Of a DNA stretch of 64,000 bases, positions 23,407 through 35,810 are shown in pieces. Every line of letters starts with the position of its first letter. Position 1 is the stretch's first letter. The notes beneath the pieces were generated by a model, which did no database searches, was not told where the DNA came from, and saw only the letters and a program-made list of their open reading frames with translations. The position numbers were made by a program, and so were the translations under genes. The DNA comes from Allodiplogaster sudhausi (Eukaryota > Nematoda > Chromadorea > Rhabditida > Diplogasteridae): assembly GCA_945643635.1 (NCBI GenBank), contig CALZFC010000035.1, positions 3,798,501-3,862,500 on the forward strand. The letters run 5' to 3'.

Positions 23407-25917
23407 CTAATCAGACGACAAATGCCTTTTGATGCTGTCGGCGAGGTTGATTGCAGTATTCGACTTGAGAGTGAAGGGCGCGCCAATCAGGGTAGAGAAG
23501 AGCCCCCAAAGATCGGCAACTTCGGCGTCAAAGCGGAGATGGAAGATGAAATGGCATGCCAACGCCACAGTAACCGCTTCGATGAACGAGTCTTCACACA
23601 GGATCTCGACTCCCTGGAATAATATAAAAAAAATCACAAAAAGGAAATTAAAATCGAAGCTATTTGTAGCAAATGAAGTAGGATATTAGTGGAATATTTT
23701 TGCATTTTAACTCTTTCGCTAATTCATTTTCGTGTTGTTGCTAAATTATGCTGAAAAAAGAAGGACTCACGTTACAAAACACGAAGAACTGCGTGGTGTT
23801 CTGGCCGTAAAGCACAACAAGGGGCTGCCGAAACTGCATCTCGCAAAGCTTGTTGACCACGTGTGCTGAGTCTGGTTCACGCTGTAACAAGCAGAGAATT
23901 TTCAATTATTCAGCAAAAGAAGAGTCAAAAAAGGAAAGAGATACCATTAAGTAAAATTCTTTAATTACTTTAAGCCATAACCAGTAAGTTGCACAAAGTT
24001 ATAAAAGGCTGACTAGAAAGGTCGAGAAGAATCGGCCAACTCGAGCCAACTGCTTGCGAGGACAGTACTTTTTGAAGAGCGCAAGCACGGCCAGTACCGC
24101 TTGGAACGAAAGTGCTTCTGTAATGACATGTTACTACCTTTCTGTAAAGTAATTGTTCTCAAGAGGGCGAAAGGTATTTTGTTTATTTTTATTGACTCAC
24201 CTGTACCAGTCGCGGTGTTCAACGCGGAAATAGATGCCTTTTCAGCAGGAGAAAAATTTCTATCGAGAAGACCGTTGAGATAGGCACGAATCCGAGGCCA
24301 TTGAAGGATGAATTCTCGAGTGTTCACTTTGAAGCCGTGGTCGAAGTCCGATAGCAACTATAATTATGAAGGAAAAACATGAATTGCTCTTTGATATCAT
24401 CAATACGTTATTGCATGCGATGCAAAATATGATTATATACCTGAGCTGGGTATGCAAGTTGTCGAATCTCTTGAATTGCAATGGAAGGCCCCTTTCTCCG
24501 ACACAGATCGAGGCGGTAGTTTCTACAAGTACACTTACATAGAGTACTAAAACATTAAACTAGGATAATCAAATGTTTAGACATCATTTTAAAAACCTAA
24601 AATTTTACTTAAAAGCAATGCTAACCGTGTCTCTTCGAGTAACTTTCTCGAAGCATCGGTACCATCCGGGACATGTCGAAGCTGTTCGCATATAAGCCGT
24701 TGTGCTTCTGAATCCTCGGGCTCTCTCGTGGCATTTTCCTCTTATACGGTCGAAGAGTAGTCTCTCCATTTCTCGCAAGACGTTGACGTCGATTGTAGAC
24801 GAATACTATGAGATATCCCTTGTTGCTGCCTACGAACGGGACCTGAATTAAGGCTACAGTACTCATTCTTACTACAGTAGCCTTTCTGTTATTAAAGAAG
24901 AGGAATTGCTTTATAAAATTTCGTTAACAACAAGCATACCTTATTCGTGTTTGGATAGTCCGTAGAAATGCGGTGGAAGAACGTCACCATTTCACGAGTA
25001 GTTGGCTGATTTTTACTAAATAATGTAAATTTTAAAGCGAATTTTTCATTATATAAAACAAAAATCCGTAAAATAAGTTTAAGGAAGTTACGAACATATC
25101 AGCGTACGCCATGACAAACTCTCCAAGCCTCCTGGTCAACTGTCTTCTCAACACTGCTCGAAATTCCTCAGTAATGTCACCCGATTTCAACGATGACAAG
25201 ATTAGATCCTTATCACGAAGGCCTTCCAGAATTTCTGAATATTAGCAGATTAGTGAAACTCGCTAAGCTTTTCTCCACTAATGTAACCCTCCAATGTCGC
25301 ATTGTTCAATCTTTCGTTCAGCCTGTGAGCCGTCATCTCACGGGCGGAACTGTTTCCGTCTACAGAAGTCGATCAATAATTAAACGTGAGACTTGATTTC
25401 GGTTATATTCATACTTTACGACAAATTATATAAAACAACATACCCTTCAAAAGGCTCCTGGCATTACTCCCGTCCAAGAGAGCAATTGTAGATGACTTGG
25501 CGTCCACCTCCACCACTTCGACGTCTTCTTCATAGTGATGTGCGTAGTCTCCTTGTTCGTCATATCCACTTTCTTCATTAACTGATGGACTACCTCTGTT
25601 CTAGAAAAAAGGGAAGAATTAAAAATATCACCGAGAAATGTGACCTTCTTTAACATGTTAATTACATCAATAACCTCGTCTACATTTGAAATGTAGACAG
25701 TGGCTTCATCCAAATCTTCCGGGAATGTACCAATTAATGGGTACTCCATCTTCCCAATGAAGCGGACGGCGCGCACGAATCTTGACGGTGGGATACCGTA
25801 TCTGCTAAGCATCTCTGACTTGAGATCATCTACCGAACTCGCCGCTGTTACGTCTCTTCCTATCTGATCCTCTATGGCCCCGCCGTCTTCCGACAAGACA
25901 CAGGCGCGGTACCGCAT
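23407..25917 (-). CDS. Transposon companion protein (second gene), unknown function
   Basis: Eleven exons: 25917-25675, 25600-25444, 25359-25288, 25234-25096, 25015-24940, 24842-24626, 24522-24441, 24357-24201, 24117-24014, 23881-23771, 23613-23407. Phases agree except at exon 6, whose end reads in a different frame from its start (one base short). The N-terminus (MRYRACVLSEDG, DDLKSEMLSRYGI, MEYPLIGTFPEDLDEATVYI) looks like a ubiquitin/PB1-type fold. An acidic tract follows, then a helical region (FRAVLRRQLTRRLGEFVMAY, REMVTFFHRISTDYPN, NYRLDLCRRKGPSIAIQEIR, LLSDFDHGFKVN) and QPLVVLYG near the end. The layout recalls animal 'SAMD3-like' uncharacterised proteins, often multi-copy in other genomes; that is from memory of the family, not a search. 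No nuclease motif seen. Confidence 0.7.
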
Positions 25918-26057
25918 TCTTTGAACATATCATCAGTTTCACATATAAATATATTGAGAGAGGTATGGAAAGCGTTATGAACGCAGGTTGTATTTAGAAT
26001 ATTATGAACAGATAATCGTGTTTTATTTCAGAGGAAAATGTCTCAGTGGAACGTAAA

Positions 26058-28632
26058 CTATATAATATCAGACACACAGAAATACGAGTCAAGTGGATGA
26101 GCAGAGTTCAGATCTTCAAATGCAACAGCAAACAGAACTTCCGACATTTGCACAGAGAAACAATTAACTCTATCATTCGAGGACTGAGTATCACATTGCT
26201 GTACAATCATTTGCCAAACACCAGAGCAGCAAACCATAAAGCTAATCTTCGCGAAAGTGGGAAGGGAACCTCCTGACAATACAACAACATCACTTTCCCC
26301 ATATGACATTCCACGGTATTCTACTCTATAGCACAGCTGCTCTGCAGGAATTGAAAGGTCATTAAGAACGGAAATCAATGGAGAATCAGCGGGCAGATCA
26401 CTGACATCGCGCAAACCACCACTCGGAACTGCATCTAGACTGAATAACGCTCGCTGAGACGCCAAGAAAAATTGAGCATTTTGAATCATGGTGAATGGGA
26501 GATTTTGTGAATTTCTAGATAGGTAAGAATGGGACTTGATTAATGCATTGAGTTGTTCGAAATCCATGCACCAATTCAATACAGGAGGGCCGAACAATCG
26601 AATGAACATGGGATAATGCACCAAATGATGTGCCTTGATTGTCATTGAAATCATGTCAGGGGACTTGGTCACAATGTCACGAACAGAGTCAATGTACATC
26701 GCAATGAGATCTTCTAGGCTGGTGAGGTCATCAACAGAAAAGGCAGGGAGAAGGAGGGTAAGGACAAGCTTTCCAAGAATTAGGTAAGACTTCCATTCGA
26801 GGCAATCAGACACATCGACATGACCATGAAGAGCAAGTGGCAAGACGCGCAGTAGTGTATGAACTTGAGACGCGCGTTGCGAAATAGACGCTCCAGAGAG
26901 AACATCTACTTTGAAAGGAGATGGCCGGGAGGAAGAATCCTGTTTCCCATAAGGAAAATTGGAGAGAATGGCATTAACCTTGCCCAGCTTAAGCCCGCGC
27001 CGATCCAGGGCTCGCAGCAGCCTAATCGTTGCCCTATGCGCTTCGCCTTCAAGAACATCATGCATAAGGTCTAAGACGCAATCATTCATGACATCGTAGC
27101 AGGGAATGCCAGCAAGGGGACATCTTTCCTTAAAGCCATACCTCTGAGCCAATCTGCTGCGGCAAACGCCATCATACCACGCTCTATCTTTAAGCAGTGC
27201 CTGGGACTCGCGCGTAGCAGTGAGAAACTGGCCTGACTCTACAAGGCAAAGACGGCAGCGGCAGTAGTTCAACTTTAGGCCACGCAGCTCGTACTGGGCT
27301 TTGTTGTCTGCGACAACAGAAAGCAATGTTGGGAGAAAGACTTTATTTCCGATTTGAATGCCTCCGCTGTTATGAATAGCTGCTAATTGCTGTTTCAGAA
27401 CGTCAAGCAGCTGCAGAAAGGAGTGGGCCGAGTGGTCCTTGGCATAGCAAACGGCGTATACAAATTTGGAAGAAAGGGATGACGACACTTCCAAATGCAG
27501 TCCGGCCAGCTTGATTTGCATAATGCAGAGAGAGTTCGCTGATGCCTTGTGACCTAAGCTACTGCCAGGAGCTACGTCGTCACAGAACAAGACAAAAGGG
27601 AGAACAGTTGCATTGGGGACTTGCGATCGTTTTTAAACGTTCTCCTCGCTGGTGACAGCAAATATGAGGACTATTGCACGAGTTAATGAGGCCATGACAA
27701 TTCAAAAATTCAACAGCTTGCCTTAGCACATCAGCGAGAGGTAAGACATAAAAGTTTTCGCCTTGCTCAACACGCCTGGCTTCGCCATTACAATCGCGCT
27801 TTGTCGTCTGGATAACACCCATCTGACATTTTTGCGGGGCTAACACATCGCCACTCTGGCACAGAGATTGGGTCCTTTTGTAGTGGGTGGAGCATGAAGA
27901 ATTCGCCGCGTGTGCCTCAGCAATCAATGTAGAATCGCAAGATTCACCAATGCGGAGTGCGTGGTCGATCAGCGTGGAGACACTGTCGAGGGTGGATCGA
28001 GCGACTATTCGGCCCATTTGCTGGGCGAAGAATCTTCTGATCTCCGCTCCGAAATCAGCAGACCCTAAAAACACGAATTTAAAGAAGCTGTCCGGGGACC
28101 TAAAAAACTACCGAAATGCAAAAGAAAATAATATGCAAAACGAGAGAAGCAGATAGAAAAGTACGGTAGATCTTTTAAGTGAAAACTTCATGCTCCAATA
28201 TATTAAAAAGATGTGGAACAAATAAACGGACCATGATTGTTGTCCTCCTCGAGATCGACGTCGAAATCGGCAGCTGGAGAAAACTCGTCTTCTTCTCTGG
28301 ATTCAGCTTGGGGTATGGGTGGTCGAGGAGGTGCGGCGCGAGCAACCCCTGGAAATACCCTATTAAGCTAATAGATTAATAACGTCATGTAATTACTGAA
28401 TAGGTGTGAAGTTACTTCATATTTATACTTAGAAGTATTACCTGATAATAACGTCCCAACATGATATTTGGCGCAGTGTTGCTCGAGCTTCTGTATTGTG
28501 GAAAGTCGGCTGTTGACTGGGCAGAGCTTGCAGATATAACGTGCCCGAGCCGTTGTGATCATGGCGCCGGTGTTCAAGAAGCCTTCTCTTAGTTTCGATC
28601 CATTCAGTACATCCTTGTACTGGGCACTCCAT
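26058..28632 (-). CDS. EnSpm/CACTA-like transposase with N-terminal C2H2 fingers
   Basis: Exons 28632-28442, 28348-28232 and 28064-26058. The first holds two C2H2-type fingers, CPVQGCTEWIETKRRLLEH..H and CKLCPVNSRL..H....H, which lie in different frames (one base offset). The second exon is proline-rich, then acidic. The long exon carries family landmarks: VLFCDDVAPGSSLGHKAS, LDLMHDVLEGEAHRATIR, and HHLVHYPMFIRLFGPPVLNW followed by CMDFEQ. These resemble the D, HD and E motifs of animal transposon proteins related to plant TNP2/DUF4218. The reading frame shifts in an A5 run near 27635, between ...QRGERLK and VPNATVLPFVLF. The product would cut and join the element ends; the AATACCAT repeats are plausible binding sites. 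The copy looks broken by the slips. Confidence 0.75.
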
Positions 28633-29882
28633 CTAAATTATCGTGACAATTTTTATACGAGTTCATTCAACGAGTGACTATACAGTATGGATGGCAAAGA
28701 AAATTAACTTACATTACCTATTATCGTAGTCCGAAATGACAAACATTCCGAACAGTTATTCAATAAAAAAGGTGCCAAAACCCTTCGTAAGTTACTAACA
28801 CATTAACTTCAACTACTTACCTAACACTTCTCGTTCCTGCGTCAGCTTTTCTTTCCTTGCTGCAACACACTGCTTACCGCGGTGAAGTCTAAATAAAAAC
28901 GTAAAAAAGGGAATAAAGGGTAAAGCATATAAAAGGGAATAAAGGGATAAGGAAATATAAAGGGTAGAGTAAATAAAAAAGAATAAAAGGATAAAGTTAA
29001 ATTACTCGAAAACATTAAACCAAAAGAGACTATAACAAACCTTAATAAAGGCCGGGTCTTGCCTAGGTACAACACCTTCAGCTACAGCTGCGCCGCTATA
29101 GCATTCGACCGAGAGAATACTGCAAGTAAATGAATGCGTGGGGTAAGAAGTTTAGTTTTAAATGTAAAAAAAGGTATAAAATATCAAATCAGAAAAAAGG
29201 CAAAAAAAGCATTTTAGGCATATTAACTAACATCGCAGCAAAAAAGCATATCGTTCACACTTTCAATAATAAGGCTAACAACTTTCGTCAGTCAGTCACA
29301 AGTTAACTTTTAATATTCTCAAAGCAGGCATACCTTGCACTTTTCGGTCCACTGCCTCCGTCTCGAGTGGCCGCCCAACGCACCTTACCACCGCGAAGTC
29401 TAAACATATAAAATTGAGGGAATAATAGGCTAAGCCAAAATTTAAAGAAAATATAAAAATATAACAAGAACTAGCAAGAAGAACAACCCTTAACAACATC
29501 CGTTTTCAACCAACCTGCTAAGCGAGTGTCCAAGGGGCAGAGCCGCCCTGCATGAACTGAAACGCGTCGTATGCACGTTCCTGGAAAGCGGATTCATTGT
29601 AAAGTTATTAAAATCAGCTATGAAACACATTAAGTAAAAAAAACTATGGTTGCAGCCTAGTACTGAATTGCAACCAAATCTTGCCGCTTGACGCCATATA
29701 TGCGCAAGATGGAACTGCGCCAAGGAGTACTATCTGACGCACTTGAGGTAGAGCTCAGAGTAAAGTATTATCCTTTGCGGTTTTTACCATTGCACAATAC
29801 TAGTGCTTCCGAACTAAATTTCCGCGAACATCTATTATTTTAAATGGTATTCACCCAAGGTGTATTGCGATTTCGGAAATTC

Positions 29883-29903
29883 AATGGTATTTTGTCTTGT
29901 GTG
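29883..29903 (-). repeat. Right terminal inverted repeat of transposon
   Basis: Reverse complement of the left end with one mismatch; followed by TA at 29904-29905. Confidence 0.85.
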
Positions 29904-30292
29904 TAGAGATCACTTTCACATCAAAAGGGAGAATATGCGATTCATTCAGATAATCTTTTGATATACACTCTTTTTCTCCTGAGTAGATTGCTATGTATAT
30001 GAAGTTGATTGTGCAGATACGTACATATACATATCACTTATGAAGATTATCATAGCTGCACTAGCTGCACGATTCCCTCGCCCTTACGAAAGTACTCTAT
30101 CCTCCGGCCCTATTCAAACCGCCCACCAGAGTCATAATAAACGGTGTTGTTCTACACTGCTCCACATACATTTCTTGTGTTGCCGAGCAAGCAACATAAC
30201 GTTGAGTGTGGACTACAAATTCCCATCGCAATTTAAAGTATCCCAACATATACAGATAAAGTCAACTAGAGCCTCTCTCTAAAGGGTGAGGT

Positions 30293-31615
30293 GGCTATGC
30301 TCATAGGAAAGTGTCTGATTCTGGTTGCGACATTTTATGAGGGGTACTATGACAAAAAATAGGGGTGAAGTTTCTTTTAAAAATTTTTCTTGTCAGTGGA
30401 TACAAAAAGTAAGTGAAAGAAAAGTTTGAGTTTTCATAACTTATATACTTTATACATAATATTTTTCAGGCTCCTGTGACCGGAGCCCCACCTTCTATTG
30501 TCCTTGCAAAAAGCGTACGATTTTGCAAGTTTTTTTTCTCGCTTTTTTCTCGTACTCCATCTCCCTCTCTCTCTACATCTCATTTCTGCCTCGCACTATA
30601 TATATACCAAATAAGAATGGGAACAATACACACATACATTTCGTACTTTATGAAAGAAATTTCAAAGTAAAAAAAAAGTTTAACTAGAGACATCCGGGGC
30701 AATCTTCTATCTTGTTTTGCTAGACAAACTTTGTGGTACTGTTTTCGCTTTAAATATGTAAATGTGCACGTGAACGATAGCGGATCACACGAACTGTCGC
30801 GCTCCTTTCTGGCGCGCTTCGCCGAATCCTTGTCTTGCACTCCAGGCATTGTCGGCGACACGCTTAAGGGAAAGAAATCTATTTCAGATGGTTTTCTCAA
30901 CCGGGAAAGATGGAAGGACATGAGAGTAGGGAACATGCGGGCCCACGTCTTTCAAGAAGGAAGAAAGAGGGGGAGAGAGGAAGAGATGGAGGGATAAAGA
31001 GAGAGAGAAAGAGAGAGAGAGACAGGAAAGCTAATTAGAGCTTGACTACTGGTTGAAAAGAGAAGAATAATAATCACCTAATTGTAAGTAAAGTATTTGT
31101 AAGGGTAGGTGATACAGAGACTGAATCATATTGAAATGCAAGACGGATCTGGCACGTTGCCGGCCGCCCAGATTACGAATTCTTACTGTACATCGAATTC
31201 GTAAAAATTTCGGCGCCACGGCGCCCATTTCACGAATTCTTCTTCAATCTTTTGGGCGCGCGCTACAGACTACGAATATTTTTTCTGTGTGCACGATTTT
31301 CTGTGCATGTCTCATCAACCCCACGCCTTCCTGTGCATGTCTCCTCTTCTCATTATGTGCATGCCCCTGTCTCTTCCTCTCAGCTTTCCTTTCTTCAATG
31401 CATGTCTCATGCTTTTGCATTTCCTTCTGTCCATGTGCCTGCCCCTGTTTTGTCTCGTTCGGTGCATGCTTCTGCTTACTCTTCATCTTCCGACGACCAG
31501 TAAATTTTGCATTCTTGAACAGAATCAGCATGCCGAATGGCTGCTTGAAGCAAATAATTCATCACGCATTACTTAGACTTACTATGACTGACGTTTGACA
31601 AAATCGCTTAGTCGT
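30293..31615. repeat. 1.3-kb direct repeat, copy R1
   Basis: From GGCTATGCTCATAGG to GCTTAGTCGT this repeats 35949-37266 with about 95% identity by eye (scattered substitutions and small indels). It ends exactly where the retrotransposon tail begins. Inside are a (CT)n tract, an inverted GAATTCGTAAAAATTTCGGC region near 31190-31245 and a block of spaced GTGCATG motifs at 31300-31480. A possible exon (APVTGAPPSIVLAKSV after TTTTTCAG, 30472) occurs in both copies; no protein family recognised. Confidence 0.9.
31300..31480 (+). repeat. Spaced TGTGCATG/ATGCATG motif cluster
   Basis: About nine GCATG cores, mostly preceded by T and G, lie 15-35 bp apart. The same cluster is in the other repeat copy (36950-37120). 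Confidence 0.6.
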
Positions 31616-32043
31616 ATTTATTTATTTATTTATTTATTTACATCAGTTAAGATGTGACAACACTGGGAGAGATATGACGCGACCTTAGATCAATAAAAGG
31701 AATAAACAAATAAGCACCGTGAGAGATAAAAGGAATAAAATAAGAGTGCGAGAAAGAGTAGTGCATTTAGATGAAACATATAATTTACTTGAAATGTAAC
31801 TAAATTAAATTAAGCATTAGATATGTAGGGGGAAGGGAAGGGAAAGGGATCAGCATGATATCACTAATACCTGCGCGGGGTGGATGAGGTCCCGCGAGAT
31901 AGGGTGGACGAGGCCCCAGGGTTGGCAAGACCCTATGAGTGTGCTTTGAGGGGAGCACAATGCAGGATATCAATACCATCAGCTGATGAAGAGTAGGGAT
32001 AGCAAGAGACAGCAATGAAATGTAATGGTGTGAAGAGAATGGT

Positions 32044-33649
32044 TTAGAGATTTGGCACAGTGATTCGAAACAAGTCTAACAGAGGAAGAGCGAGTATGAT
32101 CTGCCTAAACCTATTAACAGAAGAGGCCGAAGTGGCAATTTGTGGTAATTTCATATACATACGGGCTGTACGAATAGAGAAACAGTTCTCTGCTAGGCAA
32201 GACGAGGTTCGTCTAATGTGAAAATTATAAGAGGATATACGACCATTACACTGTTTAAATACATAGAATTTACTAATCGGTAGATCTACGAGACCATGTA
32301 GTAATTTGAAGCAATAAATCAAATCAAGAACTATTCTACGAAACAAGAGAGATTGCATATTATACAGAGCTAGTCTCTCGGCATATGATGGCAGCAAATG
32401 ATAAGGAATAAACGAATTAGAGCACCTTACATGAAGAAGGCGCGTAAACGTGTGCTTCACATGTTCTAACTTTCTGATTAAACACTTTTTAGAAGGAGAC
32501 CAAACAATAGATGAGAATTCAAGGACAGGCCGAACATAAACGTTATAGCAAAAGATGTATATTTTAGGCAAAGATGAACAGAAAATACGAAAGAGAGAGA
32601 ACACTTTGTTTAGGCTTCTACGACAAATACTTTCAATATGCTGAGCGAAAGAGAGGAGTGGATCAATAAGAACTCCAAGATCACAGACAGGAGAATCGGA
32701 AAGAGAGAACGGCAAAGAAGCAGTGACGTTATAAGGGAGCTGTGGGTTGTTTTTGCCTAGATGGAGAACCGTGCACTTTTTGTGCGCGATTTTAAGCTGC
32801 CAATTTGTGCAGTATGACTCGAAGACAGATGCGGCAAGTGAAAGTTGGTATATGGGGGAGGAGAGAGACTTTTGTGTCAAAAGTTGTGTGTAGTTTTACA
32901 TCGTCGGCAAAAAGAGTGCATTTTACATGAGGGAGTGTGGAAAAGTGTAATGGGAGGTCCGAAAGAAAGATATTAAAAAGAAGGGGAGACAAAACTGCAC
33001 CCTGAGGTACGCCACTAGTGGCCTGGATAGAATCTGAAAGAGAGTCGCGTACACGCACCCTGAACGATCGACCTGAAAGGAAAGATGATATCCACTTTAA
33101 GAGATTGCCCCCAAAGCCGAGGCCTTGTAATTTATGTATCAATTTCTCGTGTGTAACAGTATCAAATGTCTTGGCTAAATCAAAATAGAGAATGTCTGTA
33201 CACTTCTTTTGATCTATTCCTCTAGTCCAGTCTTCTGTACATTGCAACAAATTTGACTCTACCGATCTTCTCGATCGAAAACCGTGTTGGTTCTCTGGTA
33301 TAATTCCATTCAATCGGCACCACCATAACAGTTTAGGACGAAGACAACGCTCTAGAACTTTGGATGGGGCGGGAGAGAGAGTGATTGGGTGGTAATCAGA
33401 AACAGATGTGGGATTGGGTGTTTTATTGATTGGGACAACTATTCCTTGTTTCCAGAGATCAGGGAGCGTCCCAGAGGACAGAGACAAATTAAATACATAA
33501 CTCAGTGGTATGGCCAGTGATCTGCAACAACGCTTGTACACGATTTGAGGTATGCCTTCCGAGGAAGTAGAAAAAGAGGACTTTAGACGGCTGAGCTCTC
33601 TTGCGACTGCATGAGGTAGGATAACAATATCAGTTAGGCAGTGATGCAA
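32044..33649 (-). pseudogene. Non-LTR reverse transcriptase (ORF2 3' part), frameshifted
   Basis: Two overlapping frames (33649-32792, then 32880-32044) carry consecutive RT blocks: IVVPINKTPNPTSVSDYHPI, ENQHGFRSRRS, DILYFDLAKTFDTVTHEKLI, SGVPQGAVLSPLLFNIFLSD and the catalytic FADDVKLH, then thumb-like sequence (HKKCTVLHLGK, PVLEFSSIVWSP) to the end. The first frame runs out soon after FADD and the second takes over, so at least one frameshift separates palm and thumb. The enzyme would copy its RNA at a nicked target site. Confidence 0.85.
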
Positions 33650-33991
33650 TGATCTGGCAGGCGAGAATGCGGGGAGAGAATGATTATCACAGACAAAAAC
33701 AGAACCGAAATAGTGTGCCAGGGCGTTTGCTTTAGCAAGATCACCAATGCATTGGACACCGGAGGAGTCTAAAAGTGAGCCGATAGTGGGCTTTCGCTTT
33801 AGGCGACATCCAACAAAAGAGTGGAGGCGCTTAGTGCATTTGAGTAATCGAGATTCTAGGCCCTTATTAAACTTGGAGATCAGAGTACTTAACTTAGCAT
33901 TTACACGTTTAAATTCAGAACGAACAGAGGCACAATTAAGCTTGGGGAAAAGAGAGGCTTTATGATCAAGAAGAGAGAGAATGTGATCAGG

Positions 33992-34416
33992 TTACTTACT
34001 ACGAGAGAGGCGCCGGTGAGAAATTGGAGTGTGGTCGTGGAGAAGAGAACGCAAGATATTTAGAAAAAAGGAGTAAAGCTCATCTATGTTATCAAATTCA
34101 CGAACACATTCATACCAATCAATTGACAGCAAAGCATTGTTAACAGAATCATAATCTGTTTTTGAAAAATCATGGAATGGTTGACTAAGGCTACTCGAAA
34201 GAGAGAGAGAGAGTTGAAAAGATACAGAGGAGTGGTCAGAGCTGGAAAAGGGCATACAATACAAGATGATACAGTGTCGGGGGAGGATATCACTACATCG
34301 AGGATATTATGATTTATGGTCGGGATAAGAACGTGCTGGACTAGGCAAAGATCAAAAACCAAATCAGCGAGTAACTTAGCTTGTGAATTAGAGGGGGCAT
34401 TGGTCTTCCAGTCCAC
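33992..34416 (-). pseudogene. Non-LTR endonuclease remnant
   Basis: Frame 34416-34084 contains DWKTNAPSNSQAKLLADLVF and HNILDVVISSPD, which match the end of apurinic-like endonuclease domains (GDFN..L..., LDL.....). A second frame (34264-33992) gives SSDHSSVSFQLSLSL (the SDH motif) and a helical linker. The SDH part and the preceding part are in different frames. Confidence 0.65.
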
Positions 34417-35091
34417 TGCTAAATTGAGGTCACCTGCTAATACAACGGAATGTGGGACTGCTAATAAGATGTGAAGCGTGTCAAATAGGTTGGTGTTCTG
34501 GGCGGCAGAGGTGTTCGGCGGGCGGCAGCAAAGTACGACTGGGTGACAGAGGCATCTACGGGAGAGGTTAAAAGAAGGTCGCAGTTAGATTTCAGTGAAA
34601 TGGGGACACGAGCTGCATCTAAGAATGAAGAGATAAGGATAACAACACCGCCGCCACGCTTTGCCTTACGATCAGATCTAAGTATGGAAAAGGGAGACCA
34701 GAAACTATTTCAGAATCAGAGATCTTATCAGAAAGCCACGATTCAGTCACCAGTACAATATCAGGTCTATAGGCAGAGAGGTATACATGCAATTCAGATA
34801 ACTTATTAACAAGACTTCTAGCATTAAAGAGATGGACAGAAATGGAGGGGGTACCTGGAGCAGCTAGTTTCCCAGAGGGGAGGATCCAGCATGCGAGATC
34901 TGCATGGGCTGGCTGGACTGGGGAGTACTGGAAACGGCAGCCAGGGGGGGGTGAGAGGGAAGAGGAGTAGGCTGAGTCAGTCTAACACCTCCCCTGATCT
35001 CATCCTTCCTCCAGAGCTCGTCCCTGTACATGACCCAGCCGGATCCCGGTTCCGATCTACGGAGATCGGCGAGCTGCTTGCGCAGACTGCG

Positions 35092-35412
35092 TCACCGGGC
35101 CCGTTCCTCGACCGTCATGCTCTTACGCACGTAGATGCCTTGCCAGCGGGCATCACCACGCAGTAAAGATGCGCCTTTCAGCGCCTGGAGGTGATGGCCA
35201 CGCGTGGGGAGCGTGACCTTGAGCAATCGGGAACGGTCTCCAGGCCGGCCCATCCGGAAAACCGTCTGGGCGCGGCACTCGACCCCGATCACTGCAAGGA
35301 GCTCAGCAACCGTGCTCTCATCCGCCACCTGACGAGCCTGCTGAGTGAGGTCGGCAGCCCCCTCCGGGAGGTTCGCGATAACGATGGAATGCTCCCGAAG
35401 GTGCTGTTCCAC
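35092..35412 (-). pseudogene. Retrotransposon ORF1 (RRM-like) fragment
   Basis: Reads SIVIANLPEGAADLTQQ, VFRMGRPGDRSRLLKVTLPT and WQGIYVRKSMTVEERAR. This is the RNA-binding core common to ORF1 of CR1/Jockey-like elements (I-NLPE ... RLG ... R.LKV.LP ... YVR..LT.EER). Confidence 0.6.
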
Positions 35413-35810
35413 GATCGACTCACTAGCCGACGAGCCAGAGGGGAGAGGAGCGGAGGACGGAGGGAAAAGGGAGCGAGAGAGAGTGGCAGGGGGAGAAGCA
35501 GAGGGAGAAATAGCGCCTGGGAGATGGGAAGGAGAGTGGATAGCAGATAGTTGTTCGACCGTGCGAGTAATTAGCAGGAAAAGATTAGAGAAACCAGTTC
35601 ATACCTCCTTATTCATGCCGCAGGGGACGTCCCTGGTGGCGAACTCGATCGACTCGGTGACAAGGGCGTTGAGATTGGACGGAAGAGAGGGAGACGAGGA
35701 AGCAGAGAGGGGATTAGGTGCTGTTCTCTTTTTAGGGGGCATGATGACTTGGATGGGTGATTAGAAAAACGGAGCAAGGGGGTTAGCAGCCGGCTCTCGT
35801 GAAGAGAGAA

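Larger units (their letters stand above)
22833..29903 (-). mobile_element. EnSpm/CACTA-like DNA transposon, 7071 bp, two genes
   Basis: The left end starts CACACAAGAAAAAATACC. The right end is the reverse complement of CACACAAGACAAAATACC. The inverted repeat is 21 bp with one mismatch, and TA flanks both ends (22831-22832 and 29904-29905). AATACCAT motifs recur just inside both ends (22846, 22880, 22967 and, inverted, 23000, 29848, 29885), like subterminal transposase-binding repeats. Both internal genes read on the minus strand: a transposase at 26058-28632 and a companion gene at 23407-25917. The CAC start, short TA duplication and subterminal repeats suit EnSpm/CACTA. Three apparent single-base frame slips suggest the copy is inactive or contains sequence errors. 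Confidence 0.85.

Noticed and set aside
29500..29720. Minus frame MAQFHLAHIWRQ as an extra transposon gene
   Set aside because: Short, lies just inside the right terminal region and lacks splice partners; probably non-coding leader of the transposase gene.
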